In this document: positions 7,740-15,855 of the stretch, piece after piece
Position numbering within the stretch: the stretch's first letter is position 1
Layout of the letters: each line of letters starts with the position of its first letter
From: Planctomycetaceae bacterium
Lineage (GTDB): Bacteria > Planctomycetota > UBA8742 > UBA2392 > JABWBM01
NCBI GenBank assembly: GCA_013360495.1
Contig: JABWBM010000020.1
Location: 1-33,016, forward strand
DNA: 33,016 bases
Reading direction: 5' to 3'
Made by a program: the position numbers and the translations under genes
The notes under the pieces: generated by a model
Database searches by the model: none
Told to the model about the DNA's origin: nothing
The model's input: the letters and a program-made list of their open reading frames with translations, nothing else

Positions 7740-8294
7740 ATGGCGAGACGCCGAATCCGTATTGTCCGCCCGAAGCTCTCGCATATCGACAAGAGCGGCG
7801 CTGCCCGCATGGTCGATGTGTCAGCGAAGGATGTTACCGAACGCGAAGCCGTCGCTGAGGCATGGCTGCTGATCTCGCCTCCCGCGGCGAAAGCCATTGA
7901 AACCGCGACGCTGCAAAAGGGCGATGCCGTTGCTACCGCCCGCCTCGCTGGCATTACGGCGGCGAAGCGCACCCATGAATTGATCCCGCTCTGCCACCCC
8001 CTGCGTATCTCCTCCGTCAATATCACCATCGGACTCAAGCGCGGCGCAACCATTCCCGCGCCGGTGGCCGGCCTTGCGCCCGCCGGATGGTGCGCACTGC
8101 AGGTGATTTCCACGGTTCGGGCCAATGACCGGACCGGCGTCGAGATGGAGGCATTGACCGCTTCTTCTGTGGCGGCGCTCACGCTTTATGATATGCTCAA
8201 AGCCATAGGCAAGGACATGATCCTTGGCTCGTGCCGGTTGCTTGAGAAGCGCGGCGGTAAGTCGGGCGATTACCGAAGTCCGACACTTCAATAA
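7740..8294 (+). CDS. moaC: cyclic pyranopterin monophosphate synthase
   Basis: Works with MoaA to turn GTP into cyclic pyranopterin monophosphate, the first intermediate of molybdenum cofactor synthesis. The 184-aa product keeps SHIDKSGAARMVDVSAKDVTEREAVAEA, QKGDAVATARLAGITAAKRTHELIPLCHPL (catalytic Lys near K60 and His H86), TGVEMEALTASSVAALTLYDMLKA (D151, K154) and the terminal GGKSGD. The ORF-track start at 7659 adds 27 residues encoded inside the palindromic repeat and is rejected; the ATG at 7740 fits the family. A segment around residues 99-117 (Ala/Pro rich) looks longer than in the E. coli enzyme. No other molybdopterin gene is in the window. Confidence 0.96.
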   Translation: MARRRIRIVRPKLSHIDKSGAARMVDVSAKDVTEREAVAEAWLLISPPAAKAIETATLQKGDAVATARLAGITAAKRTHELIPLCHPLRISSVNITIGLKRGATIPAPVAGLAPAGWCALQVISTVRANDRTGVEMEALTASSVAALTLYDMLKAIGKDMILGSCRLLEKRGGKSGDYRSPTLQ

Positions 8295-8301
8295 ACCGTA
8301 G

Positions 8302-8321
8302 GAGCCTGCAGGAACAGGCTC
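8302..8321. repeat. short palindrome abutting the rnd start
   Basis: A 7-bp inverted repeat (GAGCCTG, loop CAGGAA, CAGGCTC) ends exactly one base before the GTG proposed as the rnd start. The loop holds AGGA, which could act as the ribosome-binding site. The sequence looks like a dispersed repeat unit, and folding would partly hide the start. Confidence 0.5.
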
Positions 8322-9494
8322 GTGGAAAGAGTAACAACAAGCGTGATCCACCCGGCCCTGATCGACACCCGCGAGGCGTTCAATACCTTCGTCAAAGCCT
8401 TCGATAACGCAGGCGCATTCGCCATCGACATCGAATCCAACGGTTTCTACAACTTCCGCGAGAAAACCTGCATCCTCACGATCTCGATTCCCGGTCATGA
8501 CGTGGCCATCGACTCGCTGGCGCTGTGGGATGAGATGCCACGCCTCGCTCCGGCGTTCGCCGACCCCGGACGCAACATCCTTGCCCACGGGTCGAGCTAC
8601 GATGTCACGAGCCTCAAACGCGACTTCGGCTTCACCTTCGCGAACCTCTTCGATACGATGATCGCGGCGCAAATGCTCGATCAACCCAAGGTCGGCCTCG
8701 CCGATCTTGTGCGCGAGAACTTCGGCGTGGAAATGGCCAAAGAACTCCAGCGCTACAACTGGGCCGAACGCCCGCTCCTCGAAGAGCACATGCACTATTT
8801 GCTCGCGGATACCAAGTACCTCTTCGAGCTGCACGATATCCTCAACAAAAAACTCGCCGAGAAAGACCTCCTCGACGAATACCGTATCGAGTGCGATGTG
8901 GTCGCGAATCAGCCCGGCGCCGTCAGCGCGGCGAGCGACCCTGACTCCTGGCTGCGAATCAAGGAGGCGCGCGCCATGTCGCCTGCCCAGCGCGGCGTCC
9001 TGCGCGCCGTCAATGACGTCCGCCGCACTATCGCGGAAGCTGAGGACCTGGCCCCCTTCCGTGTGGCGAGCAATTCCTTCCTCGCGGATATCGCGTTCCG
9101 CCAGCCCGCGACACGCGACGAACTGCTCGCGCTTAAGGGCTACAACCCGAAGTTGATCGAGACTCACGCCGGCGAATTCCTCGAGGCCGCCGCACTTGGC
9201 TACGACAATCCCATTCACCGGCTTCCCCGCAACGAAGACGACGCGCCACTGCGCGGCCGCCCGCTTCCCCTCGAGCGAGACCTCGCCAAGCGCTTGAAGA
9301 CATGGCGTACGGCGGAGGCCGCGAAGCGTGGCATCGGCATTCAGGCGGTGCTACCCACTCCGCTCTTGAATGACATCGTGCGCGACCCACCGCGGAACAT
9401 CGAGGAATTGGGACGTCATCCACGCATGGGCATGAAGCGAGTCGAGAAGTACGGCGAAGTGTTGATGACGTTCGCGGCGGAGATGAAGCGGTAG
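8322..9494 (+). CDS. rnd: ribonuclease D-type 3'-5' exonuclease
   Basis: This is a DEDDy 3'-5' exoribonuclease of the RNase D family, acting in tRNA 3'-end maturation and RNA turnover. The first acidic pair is in FAIDIESNGFY (D36, E38), the third acidic residue probably in AHGSSYDVTSLKRDFG (D94), and the Y-x3-D motif in HYLLADTKYL (Y159, D163). An HRDC nucleic-acid-binding domain follows at about 218-300 (RGVLRAVNDVRR..., LLALKGYNPK), with a second helical region at the C-terminus. The length of 390 aa is normal. The start is uncertain: GTG 8322 abuts a palindrome whose loop carries AGGA, and an in-frame GTG lies at 8343; either keeps the whole domain. It is on the same strand as moaC and tRNA-Arg. 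Confidence 0.93.
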   Translation: MERVTTSVIHPALIDTREAFNTFVKAFDNAGAFAIDIESNGFYNFREKTCILTISIPGHDVAIDSLALWDEMPRLAPAFADPGRNILAHGSSYDVTSLKRDFGFTFANLFDTMIAAQMLDQPKVGLADLVRENFGVEMAKELQRYNWAERPLLEEHMHYLLADTKYLFELHDILNKKLAEKDLLDEYRIECDVVANQPGAVSAASDPDSWLRIKEARAMSPAQRGVLRAVNDVRRTIAEAEDLAPFRVASNSFLADIAFRQPATRDELLALKGYNPKLIETHAGEFLEAAALGYDNPIHRLPRNEDDAPLRGRPLPLERDLAKRLKTWRTAEAAKRGIGIQAVLPTPLLNDIVRDPPRNIEELGRHPRMGMKRVEKYGEVLMTFAAEMKR

Positions 9495-9550
9495 GCCGCA
9501 TTGACGGCGCGCCCAGCCGTGGTAACGTGGTTTTACTCAAGGCTAAGAAA

Positions 9551-9627
<77 letters not shown>

Positions 9628-9692
9628 GATCTACGGCTCTCCAGGCGGTTGACGATGGAATCCCGGTGTCGTCTTGGTAAAAATAGCCACTC

Positions 9693-10334
9693 ATGAATTC
9701 TGAAAACGCTGACATATTCCGACGTGGCCTCGTGGAACTTGGGCTTACGCTTGATGCGGAGCGCGTGGAACGCCTCGTCGCCTACCACGATTTTGTGTTC
9801 GCCCGAAACGCAGAGATGAACCTCGTCGGGTTCAAGGACGAGCGTGATTCTGTGATCAAAAATCTTCTCAACGCGCTTGGTCCCTGGCGGCAGGTGTTCC
9901 CCACGAAGCGCACCTGCGATGTCGGCTCCGGCGCGGGTTTCCCCGGCATTCCACTCGCAGTCGCCCTCGACATGCCGGAAGTGACCCTGGTGGAATCAAA
10001 AGCGAAGAAAGCAAAGTTCCTCGCGGAGGCGTGTGACCGTTTCGCGCCAACGGTGAAAGTCCTTAACGTCAACGCTGCCGAGATGAAAGAGCGCTACCGG
10101 CAGATCATTTTCTGCGCTTTCGGTTCTCTTAATAAAATCGTTCGCATGGCGGAACCGATGCTCTCCGAAGACGGCCGAATCCTGGCGTATAAGGGCAAAC
10201 GAGAGGCCATCGATCAGGAAATCGCCGAGTGCAAAGCGCGTCACAAGGAATGGCAAATCGTGCCCTTCAAGGTGCCTGGCCTCGAAGCGGGAACCGAGCG
10301 GCACGTATGCATCTACAAGTCGCGGCATAGCTGA
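9693..10334 (+). CDS. rsmG: RsmG-family 16S rRNA methyltransferase, divergent
   Basis: RsmG (GidB) methylates N7 of G527 in 16S rRNA using S-adenosylmethionine. The 213-aa product has the SAM-binding motif [16 protein letters not shown] (residues 75-90), [17 protein letters not shown] (98-113), and the late AYKGK and ERHVCIYK blocks. Two usually conserved motifs are altered. The rH..DS segment before the SAM motif reads KNLLNA (56-61), and the SRAFASL segment reads FCAFGSL (140-146), losing its Arg. The family assignment is secure, but catalytic competence is less so. It follows tRNA-Arg on the same strand. The ATG at 9693 has no strong ribosome-binding site. Confidence 0.88.
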   Translation: MNSENADIFRRGLVELGLTLDAERVERLVAYHDFVFARNAEMNLVGFKDERDSVIKNLLNALGPWRQVFPTKRTCDVGSGAGFPGIPLAVALDMPEVTLVESKAKKAKFLAEACDRFAPTVKVLNVNAAEMKERYRQIIFCAFGSLNKIVRMAEPMLSEDGRILAYKGKREAIDQEIAECKARHKEWQIVPFKVPGLEAGTERHVCIYKSRHS

Positions 10335-10372
10335 TGGCGGCCATGACGGCCGTTGAAAAGTTATCCGCGCGG

Positions 10373-10388
10373 CGTAGCCAACGCTACG
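10373..10388. repeat. short palindrome in the rsmG-hemY gap
   Basis: CGTAGC and GCTACG, separated by CAAC, form a 6-bp hairpin. The 197-base gap also contains other short GC-rich inverted stretches (GGCGGCCATGACGGCCG-like, from 10336). It may be a degenerate repeat; nothing else is recognised in the gap. Confidence 0.3.
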
Positions 10389-10531
10389 TTCTCCCGGCGG
10401 TGCGGATGAGAGCGGCCATCGCGCTTCTGCTCTTTCGCGGTCCGCCGCTGTGACGCCAGACACTCTGATGACAAGGAGTTACCATTGTGCCTTTGTAGTT
10501 CGTTTTATCGTCCTGTGTTAAGCTCGTCCCG

Positions 10532-12010
10532 GTGAAACGCATCACGTCCAGAATCGAATCAGGCAAGCCAGTCCGTGCCGTAGTCGTCGGTGGGGGCATC
10601 TCAGGGTTGTCGGCGGCGTGGTATCTGCGACGAGCCGCGAACGATGCCCGTATCCCGGTCGAAACGAGCCTGCTCGAAGCATCGAATCGGGTGGGAGGCG
10701 TGTTGCGGAGTGAGCGCCGCGACGGTTTCTTGCTGGAACATGGGCCGGACTGTTTCATATCGAGCAAGCCCGAAGGTATTGAGCTTGCCTGCGAGCTTGG
10801 CCTAGAAAGCGAATTGATCGGCACCAATCCGAAATGCCGGCGTAGCTTCATCGTCAGCAATGGCCGCCTCGTTCCAGTGCCGCAGGGGTTCTACCTGCTT
10901 TCGCCAGTATCGTTGAGCGCGCTCATCAAGGCGCCGATGTTTACGCCATGGGGGAAGCTTCGCATGGCGATGGAATTATTCATGCCGCCACGGACGGACG
11001 TGGGCGATGAATCCCTTGCGTCCTTCGTGCGCCGCCGCTTCGGCGAAGAAGCGCTGGAGCGCTTTGCCCAGCCGATGGTGGGTGGCATCTACACCGCAGA
11101 CCCTGAGCGATTAAGTCTCGCCGCGACGTTCCCGGCATTTCTTGACATGGAGCGCGAGCATGGCAGCGTGATTCGCGGTCTCGGGCGAAAGGCGCGCAAT
11201 GGGGCGGAGAGCAGCGCCAGCGGCCCGCGCTATGGATTATTTGTCTCGTTGAGCGGCGGCATGGAGCGGTTGCCGCAGGCTCTCGCGGAGCGGCTAGGGC
11301 CGGGAGTTGTGCGAGCAGGCACGCGAGTGCAGAGCCTTTCGCGCGACGGTCTCACGCGATGCTGGAATCTGACGCTGGCGAGTGGCGAGCGAGTTCGAGC
11401 GGACGTCGTCATATTGGCGCTGCCGGCCTGGGCGAGCGCGAAGCTTATGGAAGGCGTCGATGCGGAATTAGCGCGGCGACTTGCGACGATTCCCTATGCG
11501 TCGTCGGTGACGGTAAACCTCGCCTTTGAACGCGAGGCATTTGCGGCCGGCTTGCCCGATGGCATGGGCTTGGTTGTGCCAGAGCGCGAAAAGCGCGACC
11601 TGCTGGCGTGCAGTTTCTCGACCAACAAGTTTGATGGGCGTTCGCCGGACGGGAAAATACTGTTGCGGGCATTTATGGGTGGAGCGCTTCGGCCAGACGT
11701 TGCCGAACTTGATGATGGGGACGTCGAACGTCGCGCATTATCCGATGTACGAGACCTCTTGAATTTTCAGGGCGAGCCGGTTTTCGCGCGGGTGGCCAAG
11801 CATCGTGCCACGATGGCTCAATACGAGGTCGGGCATTTGGAGAAGGTCGCGCGCATTCAGGCAGGAGCGGCGGCGCACGAGGGGCTTGCCTTGATAGGCA
11901 ACGGCTTTAAAGGCATTGGTATTCCAGACTGCATCCGTGAGGCGCGCGCTGCTGCCATGGAAATGATAGGTGCGGTGAAGAGCAACACCATGATTGGAGT
12001 GAACTTGTAG
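10532..12010 (+). CDS. hemY: protoporphyrinogen oxidase, HemY type
   Basis: This FAD-dependent enzyme oxidises protoporphyrinogen IX to protoporphyrin IX with oxygen as acceptor, in association with the inner membrane. The 492-aa product has the N-terminal dinucleotide-binding motif VVVGGGISGLSAAW (G20-G25), followed by LLEASNRVGGVLRSERRDGFLLEHGPDCF, the FAD/substrate region PMVGGIYTADPERLS, and the C-terminal FAD-binding block LIGNGFKGIGIPDCIREA. The start is a GTG at 10532 that places the FAD motif 16-20 residues in, as usual for the family. Annotation pipelines often call this family hemG, but it is unrelated to the flavodoxin-type HemG of E. coli. With hemE and hemH nearby it indicates the protoporphyrin-dependent haem route. 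It converges with the helicase gene. Confidence 0.95.
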   Translation: MKRITSRIESGKPVRAVVVGGGISGLSAAWYLRRAANDARIPVETSLLEASNRVGGVLRSERRDGFLLEHGPDCFISSKPEGIELACELGLESELIGTNPKCRRSFIVSNGRLVPVPQGFYLLSPVSLSALIKAPMFTPWGKLRMAMELFMPPRTDVGDESLASFVRRRFGEEALERFAQPMVGGIYTADPERLSLAATFPAFLDMEREHGSVIRGLGRKARNGAESSASGPRYGLFVSLSGGMERLPQALAERLGPGVVRAGTRVQSLSRDGLTRCWNLTLASGERVRADVVILALPAWASAKLMEGVDAELARRLATIPYASSVTVNLAFEREAFAAGLPDGMGLVVPEREKRDLLACSFSTNKFDGRSPDGKILLRAFMGGALRPDVAELDDGDVERRALSDVRDLLNFQGEPVFARVAKHRATMAQYEVGHLEKVARIQAGAAAHEGLALIGNGFKGIGIPDCIREARAAAMEMIGAVKSNTMIGVNL

Positions 12011-12053
12011 TAGGGCCCATCTCCAAAATGCCGCTTGGCATATGCCGGTCCCG

Positions 12054-14087
12054 TTACTTCATCTCCAGCCTTGCAGGCGGCAGCGCGTCGATGAAGCGAC
12101 GCCCGTAAGGTTTGCGGCGCACGCGGCTATCGAGGATCGTCACGGTGCCGTAATCCGTCGCGCGGCGGATCAGCCGGCCAAAGCCCTGTTTGAGTTTGAT
12201 GACTGCCTGGGGCAGTGAAAAGTCCATAAAGCTGTTGCCGCCGGCGCGGTCGATTGATTCCATGCGCGCCGCAATGAGCGGCTCGGTAGGTACGGCGAAG
12301 GGGAGGCGCGTGATGATCACGCCCGTGAGCGCCTCGCCGGGGACGTCAACGCCCTGCCAAAAGGTTTCTGTGCCAAACAGCACCATCTTCGTGCCTTGCT
12401 TGAACATCTCAATCATGCGCGAGCGCGGCACGCCGTCGCCCTGGCGCAAGATGCTGTAGCCGAGCAGTGTCAGCTCGGGCGTAACAGTGTCGCAGGTGCG
12501 CCGCAGTTGGGTATAGCTCGTGAATAACACGAAGCTTCCGCCCTTGGATTCTTTGACGGCGCGAACGACTTCCTTTGCCAAAGATTCATCGTAGCCGGGA
12601 GTGCCGGGTTCGGGCATATCGGGGACGCGCAGCACGGCCTGCTTTTGATAATTGAAGGGCGAGCCGAGGAGGAGTTCGCGAGTCTCGCTGGTAGGTAGGT
12701 CTTTGTCCCTCGGCGAACCTTCATGATTGAGGGCATCGCCGGCCATGCTTCGCCCGAGGCCAAGCCGGTCGCGCAGGTAGGCGAAAGCATTATTCCCTGA
12801 CGCTGTGGCGAGCGTGGCGCTGGTCATCGCCACGCTTTTGACCTTGCTGAACAGATGCTGGCGCAGCAGGTCGCCGACGTGGATGGGGGCGGCGCACAGT
12901 TCGACATTGTTGCCGATACGGGACTCGGCGCTTTCGATCCAGTAGACCTGTCCGGGCAAAGACTGCGCATTAAACGTTTCTATAGCGTCGCCGATGGCGA
13001 GCGCGCGTTTAGCCGCCGAGTCGATCTCGATCTGCTCGTCTTCGTTCTCGGATTCGCGGGCGCATTCGGCGAGACCAAGATAAATGTCCTTGAACACCAT
13101 CGGCGCTTCGGTGTTGAAGGCGCCGGGTTCGCGCAGCCGCATCCGCCCATCGGCATTGCGCGAGAGCATCGCGTAGACATCGTCGAAGTAGGCGCCCGCC
13201 AGCACGCGCGCGCGGGACACGTGGTTGAGCACGCGCTCGGCGCGCGGATAGGTGGAGGTCAAGCCCTTGCCGGTGCGGTGGTGGCGGATGGAGTTCAGAA
13301 AATAGTCCACCGACGAGCGAGTGAGGTGAATGCCAAGGTGTTCGCTGGCGATTTTCTCGATGTCGTGGGCCTCGTCGATGATCAGATAGCGATAATCGGG
13401 CAGGTAGCTCACGCCGGACATTTTCAGCGCGAGGTCGGCGAAGAGCAGGTGGTGGTTGACCACGAGGACATGGGCGTTGTACATGCGGCGCTTGGCCCGC
13501 TGGAAGAAGCAGGCCTCGTAGGTCGGGCAGTTTTTGCCCAAACAATTGTTGCGGTCGCTCTCCACCTGACGCCATGCTTCGGCGTCGGGGGTGAAGTCAA
13601 GGTCGGTGCGCGAGCCGTCGCCGGTGGAGCCTGCCCAATCGGCGATGCGGCGCAAGTCGCGGTCGGCCTGCATGTCGAACATGACGCCTTGTTTGACGCG
13701 ATCCATGGCGAGGCTCAGGCGGCGCAGCGACAGATAGTTGGCGCGGCCCTTGGCCAGTACGGCCGTAAATTCTTTGTCCCACACGGAGCGCAAAAAGGGG
13801 ATGTCCTTACCTGCCAGTTGCTCCTGTAGCGCGATGGTGCCGGTGGAGATGACGACGGGACGGGCGCTGCGCTCCATCGAGATGGCCTTCAGTACCGCCG
13901 GGATCAGGTAGGCGAAGGATTTTCCGACGCCCGTACCGGCCTCGACGATCAAGTGGTGATTGTCGTTGAATGCAGCCTCGATGGCGCGGGCCATGGCGAG
14001 TTGCTGTGGCCGCTCCTCATAGTCGGAGAGCTTGTTGGCGATCATGCCGCCGCGCGCGAGCAGATGGCTGGATTGTAGGGTGTCCAC
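12054..14087 (-). CDS. dinG: DinG/XPD-family ATP-dependent DNA helicase
   Basis: This superfamily 2 helicase of the XPD/DinG group unwinds DNA 5'-3' in repair and resolution of unusual structures. The 677-aa product has YEERPQQLAMA (Q-motif-like), Walker A EAGTGVGKS (49-57), NHHLLFADLAL, the IIDEAH box (D238-H241) and C-terminal motifs SFVLFTSYTQL, LFGTETFWQGVDVPGE and GFGRLIRRATDYG. In the Fe-S region C182, C187 and C193 are present (NNCLGKNCPTYEAC). The first ligand position, normally in KGR.NYLC, is Ser here (KGRANYLS, S120). The GTG start at 14087 is supported by family-like LLARGGMIANKLSDYEERPQQ; an internal ATG at 14045 is possible. It converges with hemY. Confidence 0.93.
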   Translation of the reverse strand: MDTLQSSHLLARGGMIANKLSDYEERPQQLAMARAIEAAFNDNHHLIVEAGTGVGKSFAYLIPAVLKAISMERSARPVVISTGTIALQEQLAGKDIPFLRSVWDKEFTAVLAKGRANYLSLRRLSLAMDRVKQGVMFDMQADRDLRRIADWAGSTGDGSRTDLDFTPDAEAWRQVESDRNNCLGKNCPTYEACFFQRAKRRMYNAHVLVVNHHLLFADLALKMSGVSYLPDYRYLIIDEAHDIEKIASEHLGIHLTRSSVDYFLNSIRHHRTGKGLTSTYPRAERVLNHVSRARVLAGAYFDDVYAMLSRNADGRMRLREPGAFNTEAPMVFKDIYLGLAECARESENEDEQIEIDSAAKRALAIGDAIETFNAQSLPGQVYWIESAESRIGNNVELCAAPIHVGDLLRQHLFSKVKSVAMTSATLATASGNNAFAYLRDRLGLGRSMAGDALNHEGSPRDKDLPTSETRELLLGSPFNYQKQAVLRVPDMPEPGTPGYDESLAKEVVRAVKESKGGSFVLFTSYTQLRRTCDTVTPELTLLGYSILRQGDGVPRSRMIEMFKQGTKMVLFGTETFWQGVDVPGEALTGVIITRLPFAVPTEPLIAARMESIDRAGGNSFMDFSLPQAVIKLKQGFGRLIRRATDYGTVTILDSRVRRKPYGRRFIDALPPARLEMK

Positions 14088-14139
14088 GGGAATGTTGTAT
14101 CACATGGAAGGGTGAGTGGCCAGCAAAATGGTGGATATA

Positions 14140-14209
14140 CGTTCAGGAGAACGAGCAGGCGGTGGTGTACGGATTTGTTCGTTCAGTTAACAAAAGAACA
14201 CATCTGAAC
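14140..14209. promoter_or_regulatory. inverted repeats in the helicase/secreted-protein divergent gap
   Basis: CGTTC-AGGA-GAACG (14140-14153) forms a 5-bp hairpin. GTTCAG (14181-14186) and CTGAAC (14204-14209) are exact inverted copies with a 17-base spacer. They may be operator half-sites. No protein can be assigned to them. Confidence 0.3.
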
Positions 14210-14227
14210 ATCTTCGTTGGGCTGAAA

Positions 14228-14261
14228 GTACCCCTTGAGATACACAGGTGTACCCTTTGAG
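14228..14261 (+). promoter_or_regulatory. direct repeats, 22-base period, upstream of small secreted protein
   Basis: GTACCCCTTGAG (14228-14239) and GTACCCTTTGAG (14250-14261) match at 11 of 12 positions. Their starts are 22 bases apart, about two helical turns, so a dimeric regulator could bind both on one face. They lie 74 bases before the ATG at 14335. This is seen in sequence; the operator role is inferred. Confidence 0.4.
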
Positions 14262-14334
14262 TGCAGAAGGGCAGGGCGTACAGCGTGTGCATCCTGCAGA
14301 GGACATCATTCGTGACTGGACAAAGGAGAAGAAC

Positions 14335-14736
14335 ATGATTTCGAAGGCGCTTTATGTTTTCTTGGTGATCGCAGCTCTTGTCGTATTGATTCCCGGAAGT
14401 GAAACCATTACCTCAGCTGGGACGATTGGTGCAGGGGGAAAGCCTGCGCAAGCTCCGCTTTCGACGACTGGCGTCATCGTCAATTACGATTTTCCTATAA
14501 CGGTTTATGCGACACTTGGTGGCGATATCAAAATTGTGGGGCCAGGAGGCCAAACGATTGCGCAATGCCAAGGCGGTCATGTTGAGCGATTCCCCGGTGG
14601 AGGATGGTCGTTCGATTTTCCTAATGGTCACCCATTCGAAGGTACAGACGGATACGTTGATGGAAATGGCAATGGGACTGGTACTTTGAATGGGGTTCCT
14701 GGCCAAGGGCCGCTTGATCTGCGCTTCCCCGGATAG
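14335..14736 (+). CDS. small secreted Gly-rich protein, unknown function
   Basis: I do not recognise this 133-aa product. The N-terminus MISKALYVFLVIAALVVLIPG is a clear signal peptide with possible cleavage after TSA near residue 28. The mature part is about 105 residues, rich in Gly, with repeated FPGGGW, FPNGHPFEG, DGNGNGTGTLNG and PGQGP elements and a single cysteine, suggesting a loop-rich or beta structure. The ATG at 14335 has AAAGGAGAA at ideal distance; the track start at 14248 is rejected. The gene has visibly lower GC and A/T-ended codons compared with neighbours, direct repeats upstream and a strong terminator downstream, so it is a self-contained transcription unit and possibly horizontally acquired. 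Confidence 0.75.
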   Translation: MISKALYVFLVIAALVVLIPGSETITSAGTIGAGGKPAQAPLSTTGVIVNYDFPITVYATLGGDIKIVGPGGQTIAQCQGGHVERFPGGGWSFDFPNGHPFEGTDGYVDGNGNGTGTLNGVPGQGPLDLRFPG

Positions 14737-14768
14737 ACCAATGTAACTTAGGTTCATCATACGAAGAA

Positions 14769-14807
14769 CGTGGAGGGAGCTTCGGCGTCCCTCCACGCGC
14801 ATTTTTT
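14769..14807 (+). terminator. rho-independent terminator after small secreted protein
   Basis: A perfect 10-bp stem (CGTGGAGGGA/TCCCTCCACG, 14769-14778 and 14788-14797) encloses GCTTCGGCG, which can add a GC pair around a TTCG tetraloop. A run of six T follows at 14802-14807 after CGCA. It starts 33 bases after the stop codon. Confidence 0.85.
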
Positions 14808-14867
14808 ATGAACATTTCACAGGTTGATCTGCAGTCACAGAGTCTCGTGCGAGGGGGTGTAGTGCCT

Positions 14868-15698
14868 TTACGGGCGACAATGGTGCCGCAGGAGCTGGTT
14901 GACGCGTTCGACCAGCTCCTTCGTATTGAAGGGCTTTTTAAGCACGTCGTCGGCGAGGTCGAGGCTTTCCTGATCCACATCGGCGTAGGTCGCGATCACC
15001 ACCGGGATGTTGCACGTTGCTTGATCGTGCTTCAACTCCGCGCATACTTCCCGTCCTGACATCTCCGGCATCATGTAGTCGAGCAGCACGAGGTCGGGCT
15101 TGCTGGACTTTGCCTTGTCGATCGCCTCTCGACCGCAGCAGGACGTGGCCACCCGATACCCCTCACGGGTGAGTGCGATGCCGAGGAGATGGACGGCGTC
15201 GGGTTCGTCATCGACGATCAGGATATGGGCGCCAGCGGGAGCCGTTCGCTGGGAAAAATGAGCTCTCTCCTTGACGGTGCGGAGTGTCGGCAGGCCGGCC
15301 GTATACCACGCCTGTTCGATTTCCATCTTGTACTTCCGGTTGGAGTCCTGAAGCGTCTTCCACTCGGTTTGGCCGAGCGCGATGACGCTGGTCTTGGCTT
15401 GGTCGTGGGTGTCGGCGGAGAAGTAGTACTGGTCGCCGCCCATAAAACGTTCCACCACGAATTTCATATGCGGATAGCGAGTATTGCCGAGACGGAGCAC
15501 GAAGCGGGCGCATTCGCCGCTGGTTCCCTTGCGGCGGGATTCGTCGATGAAGGCCGCCAGTGTGGCAGATAAAGGAGCCGATTCGTCGATGGCTGGCGGG
15601 GGAACCGGAGGGGTTTTGCCGTCGTAAGCGATGGAACAATAGATCGCAAGCGCTTTGGCGATGTCGGCTGAGGTCAAGCTGGGCTGCGTTTGCTGCAT
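14868..15698 (-). CDS. response regulator with novel N-terminal domain and C-terminal receiver
   Basis: The 276-aa protein ends in a receiver domain (about 157-272): acidic pair ILIVDDEP (D163, D164), phospho-acceptor in LVLLDYMMPEMSG (D207), switch Thr in VIATYAD (T237) and the conserved Lys in LKKPF (K255). Residues 1-145 form a domain I do not recognise. It has helical N-terminal segments, a Pro-rich linker (TPPVPPPA, 29-36), then a probable alpha/beta fold with CARFVLRLGNTRYPHMKFVVERF and YYFSADTHDQ. No DNA-binding or enzymatic output is evident, so it may act by protein-protein contact. A receiver at the C-terminus is the reverse of the usual order. It lies downstream of the kinase on the same strand with a 157-base gap. 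AAGGA sits very close to the ATG. Confidence 0.9.
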   Translation of the reverse strand: MQQTQPSLTSADIAKALAIYCSIAYDGKTPPVPPPAIDESAPLSATLAAFIDESRRKGTSGECARFVLRLGNTRYPHMKFVVERFMGGDQYYFSADTHDQAKTSVIALGQTEWKTLQDSNRKYKMEIEQAWYTAGLPTLRTVKERAHFSQRTAPAGAHILIVDDEPDAVHLLGIALTREGYRVATSCCGREAIDKAKSSKPDLVLLDYMMPEMSGREVCAELKHDQATCNIPVVIATYADVDQESLDLADDVLKKPFNTKELVERVNQLLRHHCRP

Positions 15699-15739
15699 GG
15701 TCCTTGAGCCTGCCCGGTGTCGCCACAGACTCCCCCCCT

Positions 15740-15766
15740 ATTGTACGTTTTTGACGGATGTTGCAA
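15740..15766 (-). promoter_or_regulatory. candidate promoter of the response regulator
   Basis: On the minus strand TTGCAA and TACAAT are separated by 15 bases, about 45 bases upstream of the start codon. The spacing is short, so support is weak. Confidence 0.25.
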
Positions 15767-15855
15767 GTCATCGAATTTTCATGGAAACGATCATCGGTCA
15801 CCATGGCCCATGACCATTCCGCCGTAAAGAAGGCCAGTGACCGCGGGAGAGTCTT

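Noticed and set aside
7821-9218. 465-aa minus-strand ORF over moaC and rnd
   Set aside because: It spans two well-identified genes in antisense and runs through the moaC-rnd palindrome, so it is a mirror ORF.
12855-13829. 324-aa plus-strand ORF over the helicase
   Set aside because: Antisense of conserved helicase motifs; Val/Gly/Ala-rich composition typical of mirror frames.
14335-14736. Toxin, bacteriocin or pilin identity for the small secreted protein
   Set aside because: It lacks the double-Gly leader, pilin methylation motif, immunity partner and Cys pattern that would support any of these.
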